Of a stretch of DNA of 51,578 nt, positions 6,251 to 15,741 are shown one piece after another. The stretch is from Onishia taeanensis (GTDB taxonomy: Bacteria > Pseudomonadota > Gammaproteobacteria > Pseudomonadales > Halomonadaceae), in NCBI RefSeq assembly GCF_013349955.1, contig NZ_JABVXC010000005.1, forward strand, positions 1-51,578, read 5' to 3'. A program made the position numbers and the translations under genes. Every line of letters begins with the position of its first letter. Position 1 is the first letter of the stretch. A model generated the notes under the pieces. It saw only the letters and a program-made list of their open reading frames with translations. It was not told where the DNA came from and did no database searches.

Positions 6251-7399
6251 GCTGATTTCCTGGAAACACCCCTTGCCGTTCTGTTTGGCTTGGTAGAGGG
6301 CGTGGTCCGCCTGTGCGATCAGCGCCTCGAGTCGCTCTCGGTCGGTGCCGCGCCAGTTGTCGCATTGAACGATACCGACGCTGAGCCCTAGGTCCGGATA
6401 TTGCGGGCGGAGCGTGCCGATGGCATCGATCATCCGCTGAGCGATCAAGCGGCTGGTCTCGGGGTTGGCGCCTGGCAGCAGGATCAGGAATTCATCTCCG
6501 CCCCAGCGCGACAGGATGTCCTCATGGCGCAGTGCGTGCCTCATTTCATTGGCGATATAGCGCAGCAAGTCATCGCCCGCTTGATGCCCGTAGGTATCGT
6601 TGATGCCCTTGAAGCCGTCGAGGTCTGCGTAGAGCAGGCTGACCGGGAGGGCTTCACGGCCCGCACTTCGAATCGCCAGTGCCTCACGAAACCAAGCATC
6701 GCGATTCAGCAATTCGGTCAGTGGGTCCAGGCGTGCCATGCGGCGGCTTTGGTATTCGCCGAGTAGCGCCTGCGTTGAGGTGTCGTTGAGTGCATGCACC
6801 ATCAGGTACAGGGCTCCCCAGAAGAACGGGGCCTGCACCACGAATATCCAGAACCAGGGCTCGGGCTGGAAGGGAACGGCCAGCTTCAACGGTAGGTCCA
6901 GCAGCAGGATCTGCAGCACGGCATAGCGCGGTGTGCCATGAGAAAAGCTCGCCGTGGCCGTGGCCATGGCAACCATGGAAGGGATAGCCAGTACCTGTAG
7001 CACGGCATCGCCACTGAGCAGACATAGCGCAGTCCCCAGGCCGGTCGACAAGCTCCACATTAGGCTGGCCAGATAGATCTGGTCGGTAGGCGTAACGCCA
7101 CTCTTGTGGCGCCATTGGTGTTTGGCGCGGGAGTGAAGCCAAGCGCGATAGGCCGAGAGCCCGAGATTTACCACGAACCAGAGCCAAAACCACGGGTCGG
7201 GGGCCCGGTATAGGGCGATGCCTGTCATCGCCAGGGTGGTGAGGGTGCCCGACCACATGGCAGCGGACTGGATACTGGGGCCCGACAGCAATCGCTTTTG
7301 GATGCTTTCGGGCAGACCTCCGTCGCAAAGCAGCCAGTACATGAAGCGCCAGCGCGGAAGAGAGTAGCGGTATTGAGGCTCGTAGAGCTTGTATGGCAT
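6245..7399 (-). CDS. Membrane-bound diguanylate cyclase (GGDEF)
   Basis: 384 residues from ATG 7399; an overlapping GTG at 7402 would add one residue. The N-terminal ~215 residues contain about five to six hydrophobic segments of a MASE-like sensor region that I cannot assign to a named family. The C-terminal ~165 residues are a GGDEF domain: DPLTELLNRDAW at its start, RWGGDEF as active site, and RHED five residues upstream, which matches the RxxD inhibitory I-site. It should make c-di-GMP from two GTP at the inner membrane with product feedback. AAGG lies upstream of the start. It stands alone, and its TAG stop comes from the palindromic element shared with tapT. The signal it senses is unknown. 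Confidence 0.9.
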   Translation of the reverse strand: MPYKLYEPQYRYSLPRWRFMYWLLCDGGLPESIQKRLLSGPSIQSAAMWSGTLTTLAMTGIALYRAPDPWFWLWFVVNLGLSAYRAWLHSRAKHQWRHKSGVTPTDQIYLASLMWSLSTGLGTALCLLSGDAVLQVLAIPSMVAMATATASFSHGTPRYAVLQILLLDLPLKLAVPFQPEPWFWIFVVQAPFFWGALYLMVHALNDTSTQALLGEYQSRRMARLDPLTELLNRDAWFREALAIRSAGREALPVSLLYADLDGFKGINDTYGHQAGDDLLRYIANEMRHALRHEDILSRWGGDEFLILLPGANPETSRLIAQRMIDAIGTLRPQYPDLGLSVGIVQCDNWRGTDRERLEALIAQADHALYQAKQNGKGCFQEISA

Positions 7400-7512
7400 C
7401 ACGTCAGGCCTTATGGCGGTGCGCAGCTATCGCGTTAAATGCTTGGCATGACAACTGCCCTCGGGGAACCTGTCTTCCATGTTTTCTATCGCCTGATGCT
7501 CTCGAGGCGTCA

Positions 7513-7632
7513 GTGTTTCTTTTTGTTATTGTATCGGCCGTATTGGCTGCGGGCTTGAGCGGTGTTATCGCATATAAGCGGTTTCTTGAGGGGGAACAAA
7601 AGATTCTGGTGCTTGCTGAAAAATTACATTAA
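7513..7632 (+). CDS. Possible 39-residue single-pass membrane protein
   Basis: GTG start at 7513 with GAGG 5 nt upstream. The predicted peptide starts with a hydrophobic stretch (VFLFVIVSAVLAAGLSGVIA, about residues 1-20) followed by a charged tail (YKRFLEGEQKILVLAEKLH) and a TAA stop, the layout of a small inner-membrane protein. It lies alone in a 480-bp gap between two minus-strand genes and the surrounding DNA is AT-richer than average. No family is recognised. The reading frame stays open upstream to 7393, but those residues overlap the start of the GGDEF gene and look random. Confidence 0.3.
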   Translation: MFLFVIVSAVLAAGLSGVIAYKRFLEGEQKILVLAEKLH

Positions 7633-7822
7633 GCAACAATTTTGGGAGTGTCGACAGGATAATACACGCATGACAAGCGGCAGGCGCGAGACATTACAGC
7701 GAGTGCCGGTCGATATGCTGAGGGGTTCGAGGTTAGCAATGCCTAAGGTCAGCGCCTCGGCTGGGCACTGTAACAAGGCGTAGCATTCTCGTCGTAGGGG
7801 GGCAGAAGCCGTTGCGGCGGCA

Positions 7823-7860
7823 ATAGCCCTTGCGGCAAGAAGCCGTGAGACAAGGGCTAT
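7823..7860 (-). terminator. Hairpin downstream of the TraB-family gene
   Basis: A 10-bp stem (7823-7832 with 7851-7860) with an inner CGGC/GCCG stem, 22 bp past the stop of the minus-strand gene. The T-run on the minus strand is poor, so efficiency is uncertain. The rest of 7403-7822 holds only the small possible ORF at 7513; nothing else is supported. Confidence 0.5.
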
Positions 7861-7881
7861 GGAAAAGACAAGCCGTGTGAA

Positions 7882-9111
7882 TCAGCTCATGAGCTGCCCG
7901 GCGATGCGCAGACCGGCGATCCAGGTGCCGGCGGCGGAGCCCAGCGTGGAGAGCAGAAACACCAGCAGGGTGCGGGAAACCCGGTTCTTCCACCAGCCTT
8001 TAGGGCTGGCGACATCATGGCGCAGGTTCGAGAAGTCGCGCACCTTGGGCTTGCGCATGGCGAGCTCGACCCCGGCCGCGACGAAGCCGGCGCCGATGGT
8101 CGGGTTGAGCGAGGTCAAGGGGGCGGCAAAGAAGGTGGCGATCACCGTGACGGGGTGGCCCAGCGCGATGGCGGCACCCAGCCCAGAGAGAATGCCGTTG
8201 ATCAGGAACCACTCGCCGACCAACTGCCAACCAAGCCCTGTGTCCTTGGAGAAGCCCACCGCGAAGCCGGTCAGCACCAGCAGCGTGATGGCCCAGGGCA
8301 GCAGCTTCCAGATTTTCGAGCGCGCCGGGGTGTGTTCCAGAGTCTCGCGCTCGGCCCGCGGAGCGGCCGGCAGCTCTCCTTCGAGGTGCTCGGCCATGCC
8401 CTTGAGGTGGCCGGCGCCGATGATCACCAGCACGTTGCGGTAATGCGTAGGCGCCTGCTCTTCGAGACGCAGCGCCATGTAGCGGTCGCGCTCACGAATC
8501 AGCGGCGCATAGAGGCTCTCGGACTGTTCGGCGAACTCGTTGAAGGTCGATTCCAGAACGTCGCCTTCCTTGAGGCGTTCGATGTCGGCGGCAGAGACTT
8601 CCTGACGCGACACCACGCTGCCCAGCAGCCCCGAAAACAGCCCGAAGCGCTGCCACCAGGGCACGTTGGCGTAGATGCGCTTGAGCGTCACCCCCACCTC
8701 GCGATCGATCAGCAGCAGCGGCAGGCTGGCGGCGTCGGTTTCCTCCAGGGCCGCACGCATCTCGGCGCCGGGCTCGATGCCCGACTGCTCGGCGACACGC
8801 TGCTGGAAGGCGCCTAGTGCCAGACTGGCGGCGACCATGCCGGCCTTGCCCTGGCGGAAGATCTGAAACAGGTCCTGATTGGCCAGGGCATCGGGCTCGA
8901 CCAGGCTCTGGTGGCGCGACGCGCACAGCTCGATCGCCACGGCGTCGAACTCGCCGGAGCGGATCAGCTCACGGACTTCGTTGGCGCTTTCGGCGGAGAC
9001 ATGGGCGGTGCCAAGCAGGGTGTAGCGGGTATCGCCGCGTACGATCACCCGGCGTGGGCCCTGGCCTGTTGCCTGAGGCTCGGCAGTGGTGATGTCCTGA
9101 GATTCGGTCAT
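7882..9111 (-). CDS. TraB/PrgY family membrane protein
   Basis: 409 residues. The N-terminal part has the TraB/PrgY (Tiki-fold) hallmarks: GTAHVS near residue 35-40, VAIELC near 58-63 with its conserved Glu, and IGAGHLKGM near 230-238 with a conserved His. The C-terminal ~150 residues carry about four hydrophobic segments that anchor it in the membrane. The family includes enterococcal pheromone-shutdown proteins and has a fold related to EreA/ChaN and the Tiki metalloprotease; the bacterial chromosomal members have no settled function, and metal-dependent peptidase activity is only suggested. The start codon gives MTESQD and fits the family length. It lies 85 bp downstream of trkH on the same strand and may be in the trk transcript. 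Confidence 0.85.
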   Translation of the reverse strand: MTESQDITTAEPQATGQGPRRVIVRGDTRYTLLGTAHVSAESANEVRELIRSGEFDAVAIELCASRHQSLVEPDALANQDLFQIFRQGKAGMVAASLALGAFQQRVAEQSGIEPGAEMRAALEETDAASLPLLLIDREVGVTLKRIYANVPWWQRFGLFSGLLGSVVSRQEVSAADIERLKEGDVLESTFNEFAEQSESLYAPLIRERDRYMALRLEEQAPTHYRNVLVIIGAGHLKGMAEHLEGELPAAPRAERETLEHTPARSKIWKLLPWAITLLVLTGFAVGFSKDTGLGWQLVGEWFLINGILSGLGAAIALGHPVTVIATFFAAPLTSLNPTIGAGFVAAGVELAMRKPKVRDFSNLRHDVASPKGWWKNRVSRTLLVFLLSTLGSAAGTWIAGLRIAGQLMS

Positions 9112-9196
9112 GGACGCTCGCTAGACGGTTAGGAGAGAAGATTATCCACGATGCCGGCGGCCAGGCCAAACCCGCCCCGCAGGGCGGTCGGCCCAG

Positions 9197-10645
9197 CTAG
9201 CGGCGCCAGAAGGCCGGTGTGAAGAGCACCAGCACGGTGAAGATTTCCAGGCGGCCGAGCAGCATCGCTACCACCAGAATCCATTTGGCGGCGTCCGGCA
9301 TGTCGCCGTAGTGGCTTGCCACCTCACCCAGCCCAGGGCCCAGGTTGTTGATGGTGGCCGCCACCGCGGACCAGGCCGTGATCTGATCGAGACCGGTGGC
9401 CATCACGCCGATCAGCATCAAGAAGAACAGCAGCACATAGACCGAGAAGAAGCCCCATACGGCCTGGGCGATGCTGTCCGGGACGCTGACCTTGCCGATT
9501 TTTACCGCGATCACCGCATTGGGGTGGATCAGCCTTAAGACCTCACGCATGCCCTGTTTCAGGATCAGGATGATGCGGATGACCTTGATGCCGCCCCCGG
9601 TGGAGCCACTGCAGCCGCCGACGAAGGCGGCGACGAACAGCAAAAAGGGCAGGGCGCCTGGCCAGACGGAGAAGTCGGCGACGCCGAAGCCTGCGGTGGT
9701 GGCGATTGAGACGGCCTCGAAGAGGCCGTGGCGCAGGCCGAGGAGATCGGTGTAGGTGCCGGTCAGCCATAGCGAGACCACCGTGATCACGGTCAGGGCC
9801 AGCAGGAACAGCAGCAGAAAGCGGGCTTCGGGGTCGGCCAGGTACTGGCTCAGGCGCTTTTCGCGCCAGGCGGCGAAGTGCAGGCTATAGCTCATCGCCG
9901 AGACGATCATGAACAGGATGCAGATCATCTCGATCAAGGCGCTATCGAAATGACCGATGCTGGTGTCATAGGTCGAGAAACCGCCTATCGCCACCGTGGA
10001 AAAACTGTGGCCCAGGGCATCGAACCAGTTCATGCCAGCCAGCCAATAGGCGGCAAAGCAGGTCAGGGTCAGGGTGGCGTAGATGTACCAGAGGGCCTTG
10101 GCGGTCTCGGTGATGCGGGGAGTCAGCTTGGAGTCCTTCAGCGGCCCCGGAATCTCGGTGCGGTAAAGCTGCATGCCGCCGATGCCCAACGTCGGCAGAA
10201 TGGCGACCGCCAGGACCACGATCCCCATGCCGCCGAGCCACTGCAGCTGCTGGCGATAGTAGCGGATGCCCTCGGGCAGAAAGTCGATGCCGGTGATCAC
10301 GGTGGCGCCGGTGGTCGTCAGCCCCGAGAATGACTCGAAGACCGCGTCGGTCGGCGAGAGCGCCTGAGCGCCGTCCAGCATCAGCGGAAGCGCACCGAAG
10401 AGGCCGAGTACGGTCCAGAACAGCGCCGCGATCAAGAAGCCGTCGCGGGTGCGCAGCTCCTTGCGGGCGTTGCGGTTGGGCCAGTACAGCAGCGCACCGG
10501 TGGCCACGGTGATGACCATGGCGATGACAAAGCTGCTCCAGACGCCGTCGGCGTAGAGCAGCGAGATCAGGATCGGGGGTAGCAGGGTCAGGCTGAAGAG
10601 CATCAGCAGCAGCCCTAGAATGCGCAGGATCATGCGCAGGCTCAT
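9197..10645 (-). CDS. trkH: Trk potassium uptake protein, channel subunit TrkH
   Basis: 482 residues and about ten to twelve hydrophobic segments, the usual TrkH length. Four selectivity-filter repeats are readable: TTTGATV (about 110-116), VAIGGFST (about 219-226), TTAGFGV (about 315-321) and NNLGPGLGEV near the C-terminus; the glycine-rich GGCSGSTGGGIK lies at about 340-351. It imports K+ across the inner membrane with TrkA and SapD-like ATPases, a first response to salt stress in halophiles. AAGGA precedes the start. trkA lies directly upstream on the same strand, separated by 88 bp that include a 14-bp tandem duplication. Halomonads also have a related TrkI channel; pairing with trkA favours TrkH. 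Confidence 0.95.
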   Translation of the reverse strand: MSLRMILRILGLLLMLFSLTLLPPILISLLYADGVWSSFVIAMVITVATGALLYWPNRNARKELRTRDGFLIAALFWTVLGLFGALPLMLDGAQALSPTDAVFESFSGLTTTGATVITGIDFLPEGIRYYRQQLQWLGGMGIVVLAVAILPTLGIGGMQLYRTEIPGPLKDSKLTPRITETAKALWYIYATLTLTCFAAYWLAGMNWFDALGHSFSTVAIGGFSTYDTSIGHFDSALIEMICILFMIVSAMSYSLHFAAWREKRLSQYLADPEARFLLLFLLALTVITVVSLWLTGTYTDLLGLRHGLFEAVSIATTAGFGVADFSVWPGALPFLLFVAAFVGGCSGSTGGGIKVIRIILILKQGMREVLRLIHPNAVIAVKIGKVSVPDSIAQAVWGFFSVYVLLFFLMLIGVMATGLDQITAWSAVAATINNLGPGLGEVASHYGDMPDAAKWILVVAMLLGRLEIFTVLVLFTPAFWRR

Positions 10646-10672
10646 GGCGTGACCGTCCTTGTCATGGGTAGC

Positions 10673-10700
10673 GAGTCATTGGCAGTGAGTCATTGGCAGT
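10673..10700. repeat. 14-bp tandem duplication between trkA and trkH
   Basis: GAGTCATTGGCAGT occurs twice head-to-tail (10673-10686 and 10687-10700), followed by GAG. It lies in the 88-bp trkA-trkH spacer, upstream of the trkH ribosome site. It could be simple slippage. Confidence 0.85.
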
Positions 10701-10733
10701 GAGCTGGCGGTGGCTTGCACGGGGCCATCCCTA

Positions 10734-12107
10734 TCAGAAGAAGGTCAGGCCGACCTGGAACAAACGCTCCACGTCACGAATGCGGCGCTTGTCGATCACG
10801 AACAGGATCACGTGGTCGCCGGATTCCACGACCACGTCGTCGTGGGCGATCAGCACTTCCTTGCCGCGCACGATGGCGCCAATGGTGGTGCCGCTTGGCA
10901 GGTCGATATGGTCGATGGTCTTGCCCACCACCTTCGAAGAATGGGCGTCGCCGTGGGCGATGGCCTCGATGGCCTCGGCGGCCCCCCGGCGCAGCGAGTG
11001 GACGTTGACGATATCACCGCGGCGCACGTGGGTCAGCAGGCCGCCAATGGTGGCCTGCTGGGGCGAGATGGCGATATCGATCTCGCCGCCCTGCACCAGG
11101 TCGACATAGGCGGCGTTGTTGATCAGGGTCAGTACCTTCTTGGCGCCTAGCCGCTTGGCCAGCATCGACGACATGATATTGACCTCATCGTCGTTGGTCA
11201 GTGCGCAGAAGATATCGCAGTCCTCGATGTTTTCTTCTAGCAGCAGCCGCTTGCTGGTGGCGCTGCCGTGCAGCACCACGGTGCGATCGAGACGCTCGGA
11301 CAGGGTGGTGCAGCGCTCGAGGCTATGCTCGATGATCTTGACCTGGTGGCTGTGCTCCAGGGTTTCGGCCAGACGCTCGCCGATATGGCCGCCCCCGGCG
11401 ATCACCACCCGGCGGAAGTCACGGTCCAGCCGGCGCAGCTCGCTCATCACCGAGCGGATGTCGCGGCGGGCGGCAATGAAGAACACCTCGTCATCGGCTT
11501 CGATGACGGTGTCGCCGCGCGGAATGATCGGGCGGTTGCGGCGATAGATGGCCGCCACCCGGGTATCCACCTTGGGCATGTGGCGACGCAAAAAGCCGAT
11601 CTCCTGGCCGACCAGCGGGCCGCCGTAGAACGCCTTGACCGCGACCAGCTGCACGATGCCGTTGGCAAATTCCAGCACCTGCAGGGCGCCGGGATAATCG
11701 ATCAGCCGGCGGATATGGTCGGTGACGACCTGCTCGGGGCTGATCAGCACGTCGATGGGTACGGCATCGTGGGCGAACAGGCCCTTGCGTGTCAGATAGG
11801 CCGTTGCCCGCACCCGCGCGATCTTGGTCGGGGTGCGAAACAGGGTGTGCGCCACCTGACAGGCGATCATGTTGACTTCGTCCGAATTGGTCACGGCGAT
11901 CAGCATGTCGGCGTCTTCACAGCCCGCTTGGCGCAGCACCATCGGATAAGAGGCAGCGCCCGATACCGTGCGAATATCCAGACGGCTATGCAGCTCGCGC
12001 AGGCGCTCGCCGTCGGTATCGACCACGGTAATATCGTTTTCTTCATGGGCCAGATGTTCGGCCAGGGTACCGCCGACCTGGCCTGCACCTAGAATGATGA
12101 TCTTCAT
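10734..12107 (-). CDS. trkA: Trk potassium uptake system NAD-binding gating subunit TrkA
   Basis: 457 residues, the full two-unit TrkA: RCK-N (Rossmann, IILGAGQVG at 4-12) plus RCK-C, then a second RCK-N ([15 protein letters not shown] at about 233-247) plus RCK-C. It is a peripheral inner-membrane protein that binds NAD(H) and opens TrkH or TrkI for K+ uptake. Conserved acidic ends of the second strand (VVDTD near 28-32) bind the ribose. The start ATG is preceded by only a weak GCGGA. It follows the dodecin gene and rsmB and precedes trkH; the def-fmt-rsmB-trkA order is widespread in gammaproteobacteria, while adjacency to trkH is typical of halomonads. Confidence 0.96.
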   Translation of the reverse strand: MKIIILGAGQVGGTLAEHLAHEENDITVVDTDGERLRELHSRLDIRTVSGAASYPMVLRQAGCEDADMLIAVTNSDEVNMIACQVAHTLFRTPTKIARVRATAYLTRKGLFAHDAVPIDVLISPEQVVTDHIRRLIDYPGALQVLEFANGIVQLVAVKAFYGGPLVGQEIGFLRRHMPKVDTRVAAIYRRNRPIIPRGDTVIEADDEVFFIAARRDIRSVMSELRRLDRDFRRVVIAGGGHIGERLAETLEHSHQVKIIEHSLERCTTLSERLDRTVVLHGSATSKRLLLEENIEDCDIFCALTNDDEVNIMSSMLAKRLGAKKVLTLINNAAYVDLVQGGEIDIAISPQQATIGGLLTHVRRGDIVNVHSLRRGAAEAIEAIAHGDAHSSKVVGKTIDHIDLPSGTTIGAIVRGKEVLIAHDDVVVESGDHVILFVIDKRRIRDVERLFQVGLTFF

Positions 12108-12227
12108 GAAAATGTCCGCAGGCTAATGGGCCGACGGCCTGAGAGGGGCGTCGGCAGGCGGTGGCTAGCATAAACCACTCGCCGGGCGGGCGACAGGGTG
12201 AGGCGGGATGACCTCGGTGAGCGGCTT

Positions 12228-12261
12228 GCCGCCGCCGGGTCAGAACTGCTCCGGCGGCGGC
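12228..12261 (-). terminator. Strong hairpin between dodecin and trkA
   Basis: A perfect 11-bp GC stem (12228-12238 with 12251-12261) around a 12-nt loop, 40 bp past the dodecin stop. No T-run follows on the minus strand, so it may be a pause or mRNA-stability hairpin rather than a full terminator. Confidence 0.5.
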
Positions 12262-12301
12262 ACAGTGGTCTATTCGCCATCGACTCGGGGTGTCGGGCGG
12301 C

Positions 12302-12505
12302 TTATTCGAGCGTGAAGCCGACCTTGACGGTGACCTGCCAGTGGGCGACACGGCCGTCTTCGATATGGCCGCGGGTATCGACCACTTCGAGCCAGCGCAT
12401 GCCGTGCACGCTTTGGCTGGCGCGTTCGAGGGCCTGGTTCACCGCATCTTCGATGCTTACGGTGGATGAACCGGTCAGCTCGATATGCTTGTAGACGTGG
12501 GACAT
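12302..12505 (-). CDS. Dodecin, flavin-binding protein
   Basis: 67 residues, the normal dodecin length. The family pattern is clear: [12 protein letters not shown] at the start, [12 protein letters not shown] helix, then [20 protein letters not shown] with the tryptophan that stacks on the isoalloxazine ring, and [12 protein letters not shown] as the last strand. Dodecamers store and protect riboflavin or FMN in the cytosol. AGGAG lies 7 nt before the ATG. The gene sits between rsmB and trkA, is cut off from rsmB by an intrinsic terminator, and is followed by a hairpin, so it is probably its own transcription unit inserted into the def-fmt-rsmB-trkA order. Confidence 0.93.
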   Translation of the reverse strand: MSHVYKHIELTGSSTVSIEDAVNQALERASQSVHGMRWLEVVDTRGHIEDGRVAHWQVTVKVGFTLE

Positions 12506-12525
12506 GGGTCACTCCTTTGCCGTGG

Positions 12526-12550
12526 AAAAGGCCCCGGCTGACGCCGAGGC
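12526..12550 (-). terminator. Intrinsic terminator after rsmB
   Basis: On the minus strand GCCTCGGC-GTCA-GCCGGGGC (12550 to 12531, one mismatch) is followed by CTTTTCC. It lies 150 bp past the rsmB stop and just upstream of the dodecin start. Confidence 0.75.
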
Positions 12551-12702
12551 TCTGCCGCCAGTATAGGCATCAAGGCGGGCCCGTCCGCAAGCCGAAGGCA
12601 GGAGCGCCTGAGCGCTGTCTCCTCCCTTCGGCCTTGCCGGGCGCTGGTTCAGCGGTGCCCGTCTCTATCTGTGCTCGATCCATGCTCGGCCCGTGTCGCG
12701 GC

Positions 12703-14097
12703 CTACGCCTGGCGGGTCAGCCGCGCATAGAAGAAGCCGTCGTGGCCGTGCTCGCGCGGCAGCAACTGACGTCCGGCGCCCGCGACGCGTCCCCAGGCCA
12801 GGTCCTCTGGCGTGCTGGCCACGGCATCCGGCGTGCGTTCGAGGAAGGCGGCGATCTGCTCGGCATTCTCCTCGGGTAGCACCGAGCAGGTGGCGTACAC
12901 CAGGGTGCCGCCGGGGGCCAGGGTCTGCCACAGGTTGTCGAGCAGCTTCGCCTGCAGGGCGGCCAGTTGAGGGATATCCTCGGGTCGGCGCAACTGCTTG
13001 ATGTCGGGGTGACGGCGGATCACGCCGCTGCCCGAGCAGGGGGCATCGAGCAGGATGGCCTCGAAGGGAACGCCATCCCACCAGTCCTGCTGGCTGGCAT
13101 CGGCGGCGCTGACCTGGGCCGAGAGGCCGAGGCGCTCCAGGGTGGCCTCGACGCGCTGCAGGCGCTCGGCGCTGCTGTCCAGGGCGCGCAGCGAGATATC
13201 GAAGGCTTCGAGCAGGTGAGCGGTCTTGCCGCCGGGCGCACAGCAGGCGTCCAGTACCCGAGCCCCCGGACGAGGCGCCAGGGCTGGGCCGAGCAGCTCC
13301 ACGGCGAGCTGGGCGGCCTCGTCCTGAACGCTCACTTCGCCCTCGGCGAAACCGGGCAGCGCGCTGACGTCGCAGGGCGCCTCTAGGGTCAGGCCATCCG
13401 GGGCATGCTGGCAGGGCCGGGCGTCGATATCGGCTTCGCGCAGGCGCTCCAGGTAGGCTTCCTGGCTGGAACGGCGCCGGTTGACCCGCAGCGTCATCGG
13501 CCCTGGCTGGTTGTTGGCGATGGCGATCTCGCGCCAGTCGTTCGGCCACGCCTGGCGCAGCGCCTTGAGCCACCAGACAGGATGCAGCAAGGCGACCGCC
13601 GGGTCACGGTCGACCTTGGCCTGCATTTCGCTGGCCTCGCGCTGCAGCCGGCGCAGGCAGCCATTGAGTACGCGGGTCGCCCAGGCCTTGTTGAGCAGGC
13701 GGGCGGCGCCGGCGGTTTCGCCGACGGCGGCGTGGGCCGGGATGCGCAGGTAGAGCAGCTGATAGATGCCCACCAGCAGCAGCGCCTGGATATCGGTGTC
13801 GCGCGCCTTGAAGGGACTTCTCAACAGCACGCCGGCCAGCGCCTCGAGGCGAGGCAGGGTGCGGCAGACGCCATAGCAGATCTCGCGCAGCAGCGCCCGG
13901 TCGCGGGGCGCCACACGGCTGTCGTCGAGACCGGCAAGTGATCCCTTGGCATTGAGGATCGGCACCAGCGCGCGAGCCGCTTCGGCGCGCAGCCCCTGGC
14001 CGCCCTGGGCGTCTGCGGATGCCTGTCGCTGGCCCTTGCCGGGGCGGCGCTTGCCACCGTTGGCATTCTGGCGGCGTTTGTCCTTGGCCTGACTCAT
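12703..14097 (-). CDS. rsmB: 16S rRNA m5C967 methyltransferase RsmB (Sun/Fmu)
   Basis: 464 residues. It methylates cytosine 967 of 16S rRNA with S-adenosylmethionine. Residues 1-30 are a basic, Gln/Gly-rich tail. A NusB-like RNA-binding domain follows at about 35-165 and the Rossmann methyltransferase domain at about 250-460. Visible motifs are [10 protein letters not shown] (SAM binding, near 286-295), DAPCSGSG with the release cysteine (near 352-359) and YATCS with the catalytic cysteine (near 406-410). The ATG overlaps the fmt stop by 4 bp (ATGA), so translation is probably coupled. The order def-fmt-rsmB is conserved in gammaproteobacteria. Confidence 0.95.
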   Translation of the reverse strand: MSQAKDKRRQNANGGKRRPGKGQRQASADAQGGQGLRAEAARALVPILNAKGSLAGLDDSRVAPRDRALLREICYGVCRTLPRLEALAGVLLRSPFKARDTDIQALLLVGIYQLLYLRIPAHAAVGETAGAARLLNKAWATRVLNGCLRRLQREASEMQAKVDRDPAVALLHPVWWLKALRQAWPNDWREIAIANNQPGPMTLRVNRRRSSQEAYLERLREADIDARPCQHAPDGLTLEAPCDVSALPGFAEGEVSVQDEAAQLAVELLGPALAPRPGARVLDACCAPGGKTAHLLEAFDISLRALDSSAERLQRVEATLERLGLSAQVSAADASQQDWWDGVPFEAILLDAPCSGSGVIRRHPDIKQLRRPEDIPQLAALQAKLLDNLWQTLAPGGTLVYATCSVLPEENAEQIAAFLERTPDAVASTPEDLAWGRVAGAGRQLLPREHGHDGFFYARLTRQA

Positions 14098-15083
14098 GAA
14101 GAGGTCTCCTGGTTATTGCCACCAAGCTGAGTGCCCGTCGCGAAACGCTCGCCGCGAGCGTTGAGCAGGTCACGAGCGGCCAGCGGCTTGCCGCCGGGTA
14201 ACTGGGCGCGGGTGACTTTCAGCACTTCCTTGCCGTCTGCCCCGCAGGCCACGCGCAGGGCGTCGGCAGCAGCGGGTAAGAGGGTGCCGGGGGCGGCGTC
14301 AGGGTCATCGGCTTGCGTCTGACCGGGCTCGGCCAGCCACAGCCGGAGCGGTTCGCCGGCGAGGCGCGTCCAGGCCACTGGCCAGGGGTTGAAGGCGCGG
14401 ACCTTGGCGGCCAGCGCCGCCGCCGGCGCGGTGAAATCGACCTCACCTTCAGCCTTGGAGAGCTTGGCGGCGTAGGTCACGCCGTCTTGGGGCTGTGGTG
14501 TGGCGGTCAGGCCGGGGCCGGTGAGGGCATCCAGCGCCGTGACGATCGCTTCGCCGCCGAGTGCCGCCAGCCGGTCATGCAGGTCGCCGCCGGTGATGCT
14601 GGCATCCAGCGGCAGGCGCCGCTCGAGCAGCATGGCGCCGGTATCGAGCCCGGCATCCATCTGCATGATGGTCACGCCGCTTTGCGAATCACCGGCCTCG
14701 ATGGCGCGCTGGATCGGGGCGGCACCCCGCCAGCGCGGCAGCAGCGAGGCATGGATATTCAGACAGCCCATCGGCGGGATGTCGAGCACCGCCTGAGGCA
14801 GCAGCAGCCCGTAGGCCACCACCACCATGATGTCGGCGTCGATGGCGGCCAGTTCGGCCTGGGCATCGGCGTCTTTGAGCGAGGCGGGCTGGTAGACCGG
14901 CAGGCCGTGTTCCAGCGCTCGCGCCTTGACGGGGCTCGGGGTCAGCTTGCGGCCGCGCCCGGCGGGGCGGTCGGGCTGGGTATAGACGGCCACCACCTGA
15001 TGCTCGCTTGAGAGCAGAGCATCGAGGCTTGCCGCGGCGAAATCGGGAGTGCCGGCGAAGATCACACGCAGGGGTCGGGTCAT
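14094..15083 (-). CDS. fmt: Methionyl-tRNA formyltransferase
   Basis: 329 residues from ATG 15083. It formylates initiator Met-tRNA with 10-formyltetrahydrofolate. The N-terminus [15 protein letters not shown], the folate-site motif [13 protein letters not shown] near 112-124 (with N-x-H in LNIHASLLP) and DTGAML near 146-151 are typical, followed by the C-terminal OB-like domain that grips tRNA. The reading frame is open to 15128, but only the ATG at 15083, with AAGG upstream, begins the conserved [13 protein letters not shown] start. It overlaps rsmB by 4 bp and lies downstream of def, from which it is separated by two hairpins. Confidence 0.95.
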   Translation of the reverse strand: MTRPLRVIFAGTPDFAAASLDALLSSEHQVVAVYTQPDRPAGRGRKLTPSPVKARALEHGLPVYQPASLKDADAQAELAAIDADIMVVVAYGLLLPQAVLDIPPMGCLNIHASLLPRWRGAAPIQRAIEAGDSQSGVTIMQMDAGLDTGAMLLERRLPLDASITGGDLHDRLAALGGEAIVTALDALTGPGLTATPQPQDGVTYAAKLSKAEGEVDFTAPAAALAAKVRAFNPWPVAWTRLAGEPLRLWLAEPGQTQADDPDAAPGTLLPAAADALRVACGADGKEVLKVTRAQLPGGKPLAARDLLNARGERFATGTQLGGNNQETSS

Positions 15084-15152
15084 GAAAGGCCTTGCTGGGT
15101 CAAAAACGATCAGAGTGGGCGACAGCATAGCGTACCGCCGCCGACAACGACG

Positions 15153-15209
15153 AAGGCCGGCCGCGTCAGGGTGACGGGGCCGGCCTTCTGCAGGCCAGAA
15201 CCTGGCCTG
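15153..15209 (-). terminator. Two adjacent hairpins between def and fmt
   Basis: Hairpin one (15191-15209) is CAGGCCAG/CTGGCCTG around AAC. Hairpin two (15153-15187) is a 10-bp stem AAGGCCGGCC/GGCCGGCCTT with an inner CGTCA/TGACG stem. Neither has a long T-run on the minus strand, so partial attenuation of fmt-rsmB after def is more likely than a full stop. Confidence 0.55.
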
Positions 15210-15228
15210 CGTCCGTAAGGGCTGGCGT

Positions 15229-15741
15229 TCAGGCGGGCTGCATCTGACGGTGGCGCTTCTGCATTTTCTTCATTACCCGGTCACGCTTGAGCGGTGACAG
15301 GTAATCGACGAACAGCCGACCTTCCAGGTGGTCGTATTCGTGCTGAATGCAGTGAGCCAGCAAACCGTCGGCTTCGAGCTCGTAGGGGTTGCCGTCGCGA
15401 TCGGTCGCCTTCAGGTGGACGCGTAGTGCACGCGGCACCTCGGCATAGTACTCGGGGATCGACAGGCAACCTTCCTGCATTGGCTCGCGCTCATCGCCGA
15501 TCGGCGTGTACTCGGGGTTGATCAGCACCAAGGGGGCGTTACGGTTCTCGCTGACGTCCATCACGATCACCCGCTTGTGCACGTCGACCTGGCTTGCCGC
15601 CAGACCGATGCCTTGGGCGTCGTACATGGTCTCCAGCATGTCGTCGACCAGTTGACGGATGTCGTCATCGACGGCGTCTACCGCCACCGCCTGAGTGCGC
15701 AGGCGCTCGTCCGGGAACTCGAGGATGGGTAACTTGGCCAT
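15229..15741 (-). CDS. def: Peptide deformylase
   Basis: 170 residues, the usual type I length. It removes the N-formyl group from nascent proteins. All three metal motifs are present: GIGLAASQ (about 45-52), EGCLS (about 90-94) with the metal Cys, and QHEYDHLEG (about 133-141) with two metal His and catalytic Glu. It is the first gene of the def-fmt-rsmB group and diverges from the LysM gene, as in many gammaproteobacteria. Confidence 0.97.
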   Translation of the reverse strand: MAKLPILEFPDERLRTQAVAVDAVDDDIRQLVDDMLETMYDAQGIGLAASQVDVHKRVIVMDVSENRNAPLVLINPEYTPIGDEREPMQEGCLSIPEYYAEVPRALRVHLKATDRDGNPYELEADGLLAHCIQHEYDHLEGRLFVDYLSPLKRDRVMKKMQKRHRQMQPA

